In this document: one piece after another, positions 37,388-43,374 of the stretch | How positions within the stretch are numbered: the stretch's first letter is position 1 | Layout of the letters: each line of letters opens with the position of its first letter | Source of the DNA: Nonomuraea sediminis | GTDB taxonomy: Bacteria > Actinomycetota > Actinomycetes > Streptosporangiales > Streptosporangiaceae | NCBI RefSeq assembly: GCF_018531495.1 | Contig: NZ_JAHDTI010000003.1 | Span: 992,001 to 1,056,000, forward strand | Direction of reading: 5' to 3' | Length of the DNA stretch: 64,000 bases | Translations under genes and position numbers: made by a program | Notes under the pieces: generated by a model | Told to the model about the DNA's origin: nothing | Database searches by the model: none | The model's input: the letters and a program-made list of their open reading frames with translations, nothing else

Positions 37388-37414
37388 TGTCACAAACCGG
37401 GAGGCTGTCCCGTC
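37388..37414 (+). promoter_or_regulatory. ECF41-type sigma factor promoter
   Basis: TGTCACA (37388-37394), then exactly 16 bp, then CGTC (37411-37414), 34 bp before the ATG of the CMD-family gene. This equals the published promoter signature of ECF41 sigma factors (TGTCACA-N16-CGTC), and ECF41 genes are commonly linked to carboxymuconolactone decarboxylase, oxidoreductase or epimerase targets. No ECF41 sigma gene lies in the window, so it must act from elsewhere. Confidence 0.75.
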
Positions 37415-37448
37415 CTGCTGTCGTTCCACATTCTCTTGGAGGTTTCAG

Positions 37449-37892
37449 ATGACCCAGCGGATCAACGTGGCCCAGTTCGCGCCGGAGGCCTACAAGGCCT
37501 TCATCGCCGTCGAGGAGTTCCTGGCGGGCAGCGAACTGCCGCACAGCACGATCGAGCTGATCAAGCTCCGGGCCAGCCAGATCAACGGCTGCGCCTTCTG
37601 CGTCGACATGCACAGCCGTGACGCCAAGAAGGCCGGTGAGAGCGACGAGCGGCTCTGGCACACCGCTGTGTGGCGCGAGTCGCCGCTGTTCACCCCGGCC
37701 GAGCGGGCCGCGCTCGCGCTGACCGAGGAGGCCACCCGCCTGGCCGACCGCGAGGCCGTGCCCGACGCGGTGTGGCAGGAGGCCGCCGAGCACTACAGCA
37801 AGCCGCAGCTCGCCGCGCTGGTGGTGGCCGTGGCGATGATCAACGCGTGGAACCGCATCGGCGTGACGACGCGGCTGACGCCTGGCAGCTGA
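37449..37892 (+). CDS. Carboxymuconolactone decarboxylase (AhpD-like) family protein
   Basis: A 147-residue cytosolic protein of the CMD/AhpD family. The redox motif is complete: C48-AF-C51 followed by His55 (NGCAFCVDMHSRDA), with an upstream acidic residue for proton relay, as in AhpD-type alkylhydroperoxidases, so an antioxidant thiol role is likely. MTQRINVAQFAPEAYKAF and LIKLRASQ are typical of the YnjA/MacA-type group often controlled by ECF41 sigma factors. ATG 37449 has a perfect GGAGG eight bases upstream. Its promoter is described above. The gene stands alone; the next gene, 62 bp on, encodes a secreted lectin with its own start signals. Confidence 0.88.
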   Translation: MTQRINVAQFAPEAYKAFIAVEEFLAGSELPHSTIELIKLRASQINGCAFCVDMHSRDAKKAGESDERLWHTAVWRESPLFTPAERAALALTEEATRLADREAVPDAVWQEAAEHYSKPQLAALVVAVAMINAWNRIGVTTRLTPGS

Positions 37893-37954
37893 TCGCAACA
37901 AAACGGGAGACGCCCGCGTCAGAGTGATCAGTTACCCCCGACGAAGGGCAGAAC

Positions 37955-38434
37955 GTGTCTCCCATCAAGCTCCTCACAGTGGCGACGGCGGCCGTCGCGG
38001 TCCTGTCCGCGACGGCCGTCCCCGCCTCCGCCGCCTCTGCCGCCTCCCGCTCGCGCCTGGTCAACGGGGCCACCGGCCTGTGCCTGGCCGTCGGCAAGAG
38101 CGAGGTCCGCGCGGGCAAGCGCGTCATCCAGTGGAACTGCAACGGGCTGAAGGACCAGCTCTGGATCTTCCGCGACCACCGCCTGGTGAACGCCAAGACC
38201 GGGATGTGCCTGGCCATCCCGCACGGCTCCACGCAGAAGGCCAAGGCCGCCGTCCAGTGGCCGTGCACCGACGGCGGGCTCGAGCAGGAGTGGGTCTACG
38301 ACGACCTGCAGCGCCTGCAGAACAGGGCGACCGGCCAGTGCCTGGCCATCGGGCGGGGCGAGGCCAGGCCGGGCAAGTACGCCATCCAGTGGCCGTGCAA
38401 GAACACGTCGGAGCAGGCCTGGCTGATGCAGTGA
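37955..38434 (+). CDS. Secreted ricin B-type lectin domain protein
   Basis: A 159-residue exported protein: signal peptide residues 1-27 (core LLTVATAAVAVLSATAV, cleavage after ASA), then one beta-trefoil. The three subdomains show the ricin repeat pattern: GLCLAVGKSE with VIQWNCNG, MCLAIPHGS with AVQWPCTD, and QCLAIGRGE with AIQWPCKN, each with paired cysteines. Such domains bind galactose/xylan-type sugars and normally sit on glycoside hydrolases; here there is no catalytic domain, so it may be a free lectin or an inhibitor. GTG start with GAAGG upstream. A hairpin follows 53 bp after the stop. Confidence 0.8.
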   Translation: MSPIKLLTVATAAVAVLSATAVPASAASAASRSRLVNGATGLCLAVGKSEVRAGKRVIQWNCNGLKDQLWIFRDHRLVNAKTGMCLAIPHGSTQKAKAAVQWPCTDGGLEQEWVYDDLQRLQNRATGQCLAIGRGEARPGKYAIQWPCKNTSEQAWLMQ

Positions 38435-38487
38435 CCCGTAGAAATGCGTTGAGCGCCCCGGTCAAGCCCGGCTAGGTTGTCGCAAAC

Positions 38488-38515
38488 GGCGGGCAGCCCG
38501 CTGCAACTGCCCGCC
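38488..38515 (+). terminator. Hairpin after the lectin gene
   Basis: GGCGGGCAG (38488-38496) pairs perfectly with CTGCCCGCC (38507-38515) around a 10-base loop. No U-tract follows. It separates the lectin gene from the small peptide genes, which therefore need their own promoter. Confidence 0.55.
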
Positions 38516-38575
38516 AAGCGGCCGTCAAGCGGCCGGACGCACAGTCAAGGTGACCACCGAGAGGGGGCAGAGACC

Positions 38576-38677
38576 ATGAAGCGGATCAGAATCGCCAAGT
38601 CGCCGGTCAAACGACGCCCGGACCGGAGCACGGATCTGGACCTGCGCTCTCCCTCGGGACGGCGACTTCCGTACTGA
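38576..38677 (+). CDS. Small basic peptide A (33 aa) with DLR-SGR motif
   Basis: A 33-codon ORF with a clear ribosome site (GAGAGGGGG, 7-8 bases before ATG). The product is highly basic in its first half (KRIRIAKSPVKRRPDR) and ends TDLDLRSPSGRRLPY. The C-terminal motif LDLR-x-x-SGR is repeated in the next small ORF (VDLRAYSGR), so the two look like paralogues. No cysteines, no membrane segment, no signal peptide. No modification enzyme lies next to it. It could be a regulatory micro-protein or a peptide precursor; I do not recognise it. Confidence 0.45.
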   Translation: MKRIRIAKSPVKRRPDRSTDLDLRSPSGRRLPY

Positions 38678-38707
38678 AATACGCGATTTACAGCGACCTT
38701 ACGGCAG

Positions 38708-38719
38708 TATCTGTAGATA
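38708..38719. promoter_or_regulatory. Palindrome upstream of small peptide B
   Basis: TATCTGTAGATA (5-bp arms around GT) lies 40 bp before the start of peptide B in an AT-richer stretch (38678-38750), followed by TAACAT and TAGGTA, either of which could be a -10 box. It is a candidate promoter/operator of peptide B. Confidence 0.35.
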
Positions 38720-38758
38720 ACATAGGTAACAGAAACATCACGCCGGGGGGCCCGCTGT

Positions 38759-38929
38759 ATGAAGAAGCTTGTGGTGGTGCCGCCACACATCGCCAGGCAC
38801 AAGGTGCGCGACATCCGCGGCGCGAGCCGCCGCAGGCCCGCCGCCACCGACTCCAAGGTCGTCGACCTGCGCGCCTACAGCGGTCGCAATGTGATCCGCT
38901 TCCCCGGCGGCCCTACTCCAGCCGCCTGA
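38759..38929 (+). CDS. Small basic peptide B (56 aa) with DLR-SGR motif
   Basis: A 56-codon ORF (start MKKLVVVPPHIARHKVRD, then a run of arginines RGASRRRP) whose C-terminal half reads KVVDLRAYSGRN and ends RFPGGPTPAA. The DLR-x-x-SGR core matches peptide A 83 bp upstream. GGGG lies at about the right distance before ATG, and codon use is typical of the host (third positions mostly G/C). The end overlaps the stop of the convergent hemerythrin gene by 17 bp. No cysteines or membrane segments. Function unknown; pairing with peptide A is the main clue. Confidence 0.45.
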   Translation: MKKLVVVPPHIARHKVRDIRGASRRRPAATDSKVVDLRAYSGRNVIRFPGGPTPAA

Positions 38930-39632
38930 CCGACCCTCCGCTCCAGCGGTCCAGCCGGGCGTAGGCCTCGCGCCACTCCTGCGCGTAGGCCTGCCGTACC
39001 GGCTCGGGGAGGGCGGCCAGGATCCGGGCCGAGGCTTCCTTGCCGGCGCCGTCGAGCAGCCACGGGACGAAGCGGGCGGCGCTGCGCCGGTGCGCCTCGT
39101 CGAAGGGCGCGTACTCCTCCTGGGTCAGCGTCGCGTCGATCAGCGCGAGCACCTCCGACTCCTCGTGGCCCAGGTGTTCGCTCAGCCCGGTGAACAGGGC
39201 GTCCGTCAGGCCGGCGAGTCGCCCGAGACCGCCCTCGCGGTCGGCCAGGGCCGCGTCGATCGCGTACAGCAGCGGGTCGACGGCGGCGTGCTCGGCCTCC
39301 AGCTCCTCCAGCAACGCCAGATCGTCAGGCCTGCCTGCCAGCGCCCGCCGCATCACCGGCCACAGCAGCCGGTCCTCGGCGAGGTGGTGGATGCGCAGGT
39401 GGGCCTTGAACATCTCCCACCCGGCGGCCGTGCCGAGCACCCGGCAGGGATCGTCAGACAGACGCGCGGTGATGGTCGCGATGTGCTCGAGGTCCCGGCG
39501 CAGCGCGTCGTGCGTGGCGTTCATCACCGTGAAGTCGATCTGGAAGGATTCCGTCCCTGCCTTCTTCTTGCGCCGCAGCGGCCAGCCGCCGATCGTCCAG
39601 CCATCGGGCGCGGAGGGTACAGGTCCCCACAA
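38913..39632 (-). CDS. Hemerythrin-domain protein
   Basis: A cytosolic protein of up to 239 residues with a four-helix hemerythrin/HHE domain. Candidate di-iron ligands are visible: His in NATHDALRRD, H-x-x-x-H in HLRIHHLAEDRLLWP, EAEHAAVDPLL, and HLGHEESEVL. Bacterial relatives sense or scavenge oxygen, nitric oxide or iron. The start is uncertain: GTG 39632 has GGAG 12 bases upstream but yields an unusual 30-residue leader (GPVPSAPDGW and KKKAG); an internal start near the first helix would be too short at the N-terminus compared with relatives. It lies just downstream of the PPOX gene on the same strand. Confidence 0.75.
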   Translation of the reverse strand: MWGPVPSAPDGWTIGGWPLRRKKKAGTESFQIDFTVMNATHDALRRDLEHIATITARLSDDPCRVLGTAAGWEMFKAHLRIHHLAEDRLLWPVMRRALAGRPDDLALLEELEAEHAAVDPLLYAIDAALADREGGLGRLAGLTDALFTGLSEHLGHEESEVLALIDATLTQEEYAPFDEAHRRSAARFVPWLLDGAGKEASARILAALPEPVRQAYAQEWREAYARLDRWSGGSVRRLE

Positions 39633-39653
39633 AGCGATAGTTCTCCAGACTGG

Positions 39654-40283
39654 TCAGGAGGGGGCGTAGAGCTTCTTGGCGTAGGAGGCGTCTGCATAGT
39701 AGGCCTGCAGCTCCTCCAGCGACTCCGGCGTCGTCTGAATCTCCTTGACGAGTACGGCGTGCGACGGCAGCACGTCGGGCTCCCAGGACTCAGGCTCCCA
39801 CAGATGGGAGCGCATGAAGGCCTTGGCGCAGTGGAAGAAGATCGTGTCGATCTCCAGGACGAGCGCCAGGTCGGGGCGGTGGCCCTTGACGATCATCTCG
39901 TCGAAGAACGGCGCCTCGCGGACCAGGCGGGCGCGGCCGTTGATGCGCAGGGTCTCGCGGCGGCCGGGGACCAGGTAGATGAGGCCGGCGTGCGGGTTCT
40001 TCAGCACGTTGAGGAAGCCGTCGGCCCGGCGGTTGCCGGGGCGGTCGGGGATGGCGATCGTGCTGTCGTCGATCACGTAGGTGAACCCGGCAGGGTCGCC
40101 CTTGGGAGAGACGTCGCAGTTGCCCTCGTCGTCCGACGTGGCGATCAGACAGAACGGGGAGGCGGCCAGCCAGTCCCTGTCGCGTGGGTGCAGGCGCTGC
40201 CGTTCCTTGTTCGCGGCCCTGGGCATCACCTCGCCCAGCAGGTCGCGCAGTTCGGCCTCGGATTCGATCTCCACCCAGCTCAT
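39654..40283 (-). CDS. PPOX-family FMN-binding protein, MSMEG_1061 type
   Basis: A 209-residue flavin-binding split-barrel protein of the pyridoxamine 5'-phosphate oxidase superfamily. CLIATSDDEGNCDVSPKGDP and IAIPDRPGNRRADGFLNVL are hallmarks of the MSMEG_1061 subgroup, and LRINGRARLV closes the barrel. Members bind FMN (some F420 or haem) and reduce unknown substrates; true PNPOx activity is unlikely. AAGGGAG precedes the ATG at 40283. It shares an orientation and a 21-bp gap with the hemerythrin gene, so the two may form a small redox operon. Confidence 0.82.
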   Translation of the reverse strand: MSWVEIESEAELRDLLGEVMPRAANKERQRLHPRDRDWLAASPFCLIATSDDEGNCDVSPKGDPAGFTYVIDDSTIAIPDRPGNRRADGFLNVLKNPHAGLIYLVPGRRETLRINGRARLVREAPFFDEMIVKGHRPDLALVLEIDTIFFHCAKAFMRSHLWEPESWEPDVLPSHAVLVKEIQTTPESLEELQAYYADASYAKKLYAPS

Positions 40284-40369
40284 GCGATCTCCCTTCGCGT
40301 TGACCCCATTTTGTCAGGAGATAAAACACAAAGGCAGGCTGGGGCCAGGAGATTCGCCGGCGGGCGGAG

Positions 40370-40888
40370 TCACTGGATGGGGTCGAGCATGCGGTGCGGT
40401 TCCTGGAGCGCCAGGCTGACGCGGTCCTGACGGCTGCGCTCCAGGCCGGGACCCGGGCGCACCTCCACGTCCTGCACGGGGACGCGTACGGCGCAGCGCT
40501 CGCAGAAGGACACCGCGTCCAGCCGGGTCCCGCAGGCATGGTGGAAGAACATCCGCCGCGGACCCGCGCCGGTCAGATGCCGCTCACCCCACTGCGACAG
40601 CCCGAGCAGCGGCACCCACAGCTCCCTGCCCATCGGCGTGGGCACGTACTCCTCGCGCGGCGGGTTGTCCTGGTAGCGCCGCCGTTCCAGGATCCCGGCC
40701 TCGACCAGCGTCGCCAGGCGCTGTGACAGGACGGCCCTGGGCAGGTCGAGGTGGGCCAGGAAGTCGCCGTAGCGCCGCACGCCGTACATCGCGTCGCGCA
40801 GGACCAGCAGCGTCCACCGTTCGCCGATCACTTCCAGGGCCTTGGCCAGCGAGCAGTCCTGGCCTTCGTAGTTCTTCCCGAGCGCCAT
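40370..40888 (-). CDS. HxlR-family transcriptional regulator
   Basis: A 172-residue winged-helix regulator with the HxlR signature: CSLAKALEVIGERWTLLVLRDAMYGVRRYGDF (in pieces), then LPRAVLSQRLATLVEAGILERRRYQDNPPREEY. An extra C-terminal stretch carries three or four cysteines (FFHHACGTRL, SFCERCAV), which could bind metal or sense thiol stress; many HxlR proteins (HypR, QorR) respond to electrophiles through cysteines. It is divergent from an MFS pump, with two matching 15-bp operators in between, so it almost certainly controls the pump. Confidence 0.85.
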   Translation of the reverse strand: MALGKNYEGQDCSLAKALEVIGERWTLLVLRDAMYGVRRYGDFLAHLDLPRAVLSQRLATLVEAGILERRRYQDNPPREEYVPTPMGRELWVPLLGLSQWGERHLTGAGPRRMFFHHACGTRLDAVSFCERCAVRVPVQDVEVRPGPGLERSRQDRVSLALQEPHRMLDPIQ

Positions 40889-40900
40889 GACCCCACTTTA

Positions 40901-40915
40901 GTTCATTCATTGAAC
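40901..40915. promoter_or_regulatory. HxlR operator 1 (GTTCA-N5-TGAAC)
   Basis: GTTCATTCATTGAAC is a palindrome with 5-bp arms, 13 bp upstream of the hxlR start and just upstream of the pump's -10 box TAGCGT (40921-40926), which is followed by seven bases and the ATG at 40934. A second copy lies exactly 40 bp away, close to four helical turns, so both face the same side of the DNA. Confidence 0.7.
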
Positions 40916-40933
40916 CGTGCTAGCGTGCGGCAC

Positions 40934-42292
40934 ATGAAGAGTTCAATCACTGAACCGACTCGGACGTTGACGGTCGCCTCGATGGCGCCGCTGCTGGTGC
41001 TGACGAACTACACGGTGCCGATGGTGACGCTGCCGCGGACGGCGCAGGATCTGGGCGCGGGCCCGACGGGCCCGGTGTGGATCCTGGGCTCGATCGCGCT
41101 GGGGTTGTCGTCGCTGCTGCTGGTGTCGGGTGGACTGGCCGACGACTACGGGCGCAGGCGGGTGCTGCTCGCCGGCACCGGCGTGCTCGCCGTGGCCAGC
41201 CTGGTCGCCGCGGTGAGTACGGCGGTGCCTCTGTTCGTGGCCGCCCGCCTGGTCCAGGGCGGGGCCAGCGCGGCGATGCTGGCGGCGAGCCTGGGCATCG
41301 TGGGCCACGCCTACCCGTCGGGCACCGAGCGGGTGCGGGCCACCGGCAGGTACGGGGCGATGATCGGGCTGGGCACCGCGGTGGGTCCGCTGGTGTCGGG
41401 AATGCTGGCCACGGTGACGAGCTGGCGGGCGGTGTACTGGCTGATGGCGGCGGCCGCGGTGGCGCTCGCGGCGGTGTCGGCGCGGACCTTGGAGGAGTCG
41501 CGGGCGGCCGAGCCGCGCAGGTTCGACGTGCCCGGGGTCGTGCTGCTCACGCTGGGCGTAGCCGCGCTGCTCGCGGGTGTGACGGAGGGCCGGCTGGGCT
41601 GGTCGCGGCCGGTGGTGGAGATCGCGCTGCTGGTGGCGGTCGTGCTGATCGCGGCGTTCGTGCTGGTGGAGCGGCGGCGCGGGGAGCCGCTGATCGACCT
41701 GGAGCTGTTCAGGCGGCCGCTGTTCCTGGTGTCGACGGGCGGGGCGCTGGTCGTGGGCGCGGCGATCGTGGGGCTGCTCAGCTTCCTGCCGTCGGTGCTG
41801 CAGCAGGCCTACGGGATGACGCCGATGACGACCGCGCTGCTGTTCTTCGTCTGGTCGGGGACGTCGTTCGTGGCCTCGCTGCTGACCAGGCACGTGCGGC
41901 TGGCGGCGGGCGGGCGGCTGGCCTCGGGGATGGTGCTGACGGCCCTGGGGTTCTGCGGGCTGATCGGGGTCGGCTCCTCGCTGTCGCTGCCGATGGTCCT
42001 GGCCGGACTGCTGGTCAGCGGCGTCGGGTCGGGGCTGATCAACTCCTCGATCACGCACCTGGCCATCGAGAGCGTCCCCGCGCACCGCGTCAGCATGGGG
42101 TCGGGGGCCAACAACACCGCCCGCTACATCGGCTCGTCGCTCGGCGCGGCCGGGGTCGCGCTGGCGGTGGGCGGGTTCGGCGTGCAGGAGGGCGCCACGG
42201 TGGCGGTCGTGGCGTGCATCGCGCTGACCGGGCTGACCGCGGTGGTCGCCCTGGGGAGCACGCGCGCTACCAGCGTCGCGCGCCGGCCATGA
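40934..42292 (+). CDS. MFS drug efflux transporter (DHA2-like)
   Basis: A 452-residue proton-coupled exporter. Motif A reads GGLADDYGRRRV, motif C appears as YGAMIGLGTAVGPLVSGML, and about fourteen hydrophobic segments are visible. The pump is shorter than typical DHA2 members (around 500). ATG 40934 follows TAGCGT by seven bases without a ribosome site, so the mRNA is likely leaderless. The second HxlR operator (40941-40955) lies inside codons 3-8, which constrains the N-terminal sequence (SSITEP). Its last 26 bp overlap the convergent prsW gene. Confidence 0.85.
   Translation: MKSSITEPTRTLTVASMAPLLVLTNYTVPMVTLPRTAQDLGAGPTGPVWILGSIALGLSSLLLVSGGLADDYGRRRVLLAGTGVLAVASLVAAVSTAVPLFVAARLVQGGASAAMLAASLGIVGHAYPSGTERVRATGRYGAMIGLGTAVGPLVSGMLATVTSWRAVYWLMAAAAVALAAVSARTLEESRAAEPRRFDVPGVVLLTLGVAALLAGVTEGRLGWSRPVVEIALLVAVVLIAAFVLVERRRGEPLIDLELFRRPLFLVSTGGALVVGAAIVGLLSFLPSVLQQAYGMTPMTTALLFFVWSGTSFVASLLTRHVRLAAGGRLASGMVLTALGFCGLIGVGSSLSLPMVLAGLLVSGVGSGLINSSITHLAIESVPAHRVSMGSGANNTARYIGSSLGAAGVALAVGGFGVQEGATVAVVACIALTGLTAVVALGSTRATSVARRP
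40941..40955. promoter_or_regulatory. HxlR operator 2, inside the start of the pump gene
   Basis: GTTCAATCACTGAAC repeats operator 1 (identical 5-bp arms, spacer ATCAC) and lies 7 bp inside the MFS coding sequence. With a leaderless start at 40934 it covers +8 to +22 of the transcript, so binding would block elongation or close a loop with operator 1. Confidence 0.7.
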
Positions 42293-43343
42293 CGTGCAGC
42301 AGGGCGTCACGCTCGGCCGTGAAGCGGCGCGGGTCGGCGCCCTCCCGCTCGGCGCGCAGGTGGAGCAGCGTGAGTTCGGTGGCGGCCTGCTGGTAGGCGC
42401 CCATGGCCTTGCCCAGCCCGGCTCCCCTGGCCCACCGGCGGGCCTGCCTGCGGCCCGCCAGCGTGCCGAGCATGGTCACGTCCTGCGGGGTGACGAGCCC
42501 GGTCGGCTGGTAGCCGGGCAGGTAGGCGGCGACCCGGCCGAGCAGCCGGCGGCGTTCGGCGACCGTGACGGCGATCAGGCCCGCCAGCACCGCCATGATC
42601 ACCAGGTAGGCGCCGCCGAGCAGCGGCAGCGAGCCCGTGGAGGCCGCACCGTTCCAGAGCCCGTGCAGCAGGACCGCGCCCAGGTAGCCGAGCGGCACGG
42701 CGGCGAACCTGAACGGACCTCGCCGGGTGAGCGCGTAGGCCACGCCGAGCCCGGTCATCGAGGTGTAGATGGAGTGGCCGAGGGGGTCGATCAGCCCTCT
42801 GAGCACGAACAGGCCGACCGCGCCGCCGACGCCGACCTCGCCGAAGGCGCCCAGGTAGTAGCCCACGTTCTCCACCGCGGCGAACCCGAGCCCGGCCATC
42901 GCCGCGTAGACGATGCCGTCGGTCAGCCCGTCGATCTCGCGGCGCCGCAACAGCAGCAGCAACAGCGCCGACCCCTTGAGCGCCTCCTCGATCACCGGCG
43001 CAAGGAACACCGTGCCTGCATCGTCCACGGCCTGCTCGCCGAGCCCCGCCCTGGCGAACAGCGCCTCACCCACCAGCGTCAGCACGATGCCGAGCACGAT
43101 CGCCACACCGGCGCCCCAGGTGAAGGCGAAGGACAGGTGCAGCTTCGGCTCCGGCTCCAGCCGGTCGAGTGAGAGCACCGCCGCCAGCAGCCCCGGCAGC
43201 GGCGCCACGGCGAGCAGCGCGGACACGGCGAAGCCGACGGGCCCGCCCTTCAGCAGCATGAGCACCAGCACGACCAGGGCCAGCGCACTGGAGACGCACA
43301 GCCCGATCACCAGCGCCTTGCTCGGACGATAGGGGAGAGTCAT
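42267..43343 (-). CDS. PrsW-family intramembrane metalloprotease
   Basis: A 358-residue membrane protease with about nine helices. The PrsW motifs are present: E119-E120-x-x-K123 in APVIEEALKG, the F-x-x-x-E158-N159 motif in FAAVENVGYYLG, H190 in DPLGHSIYTSM and H227 in LLHGLWN. In Bacillus, PrsW makes the first cut in anti-sigma factor RsiW; in actinobacteria the targets are unknown. A soluble C-terminal tail of about 90 residues (VAERRRLLGRVAAYLPGYQP onward) follows the last helix. The gene converges on the MFS pump with a 26-bp overlap and is not near an anti-sigma gene. Confidence 0.85.
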   Translation of the reverse strand: MTLPYRPSKALVIGLCVSSALALVVLVLMLLKGGPVGFAVSALLAVAPLPGLLAAVLSLDRLEPEPKLHLSFAFTWGAGVAIVLGIVLTLVGEALFARAGLGEQAVDDAGTVFLAPVIEEALKGSALLLLLLRRREIDGLTDGIVYAAMAGLGFAAVENVGYYLGAFGEVGVGGAVGLFVLRGLIDPLGHSIYTSMTGLGVAYALTRRGPFRFAAVPLGYLGAVLLHGLWNGAASTGSLPLLGGAYLVIMAVLAGLIAVTVAERRRLLGRVAAYLPGYQPTGLVTPQDVTMLGTLAGRRQARRWARGAGLGKAMGAYQQAATELTLLHLRAEREGADPRRFTAERDALLHVMAGARRW

Positions 43344-43374
43344 ACCGGCAACTCTCCCCCGGCCGGCTTGACGA

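Noticed and set aside
38471..38500. Second ECF41 promoter (TGTCGCA) before the small peptides
   Set aside because: The -35 has a mismatch and no CGTC occurs at the required 16-bp distance.
38545..38856. Minus-strand 103-codon ORF over the small peptide genes
   Set aside because: Composition unlike host coding sequence and no ribosome site; the plus-strand small ORFs have better signals.
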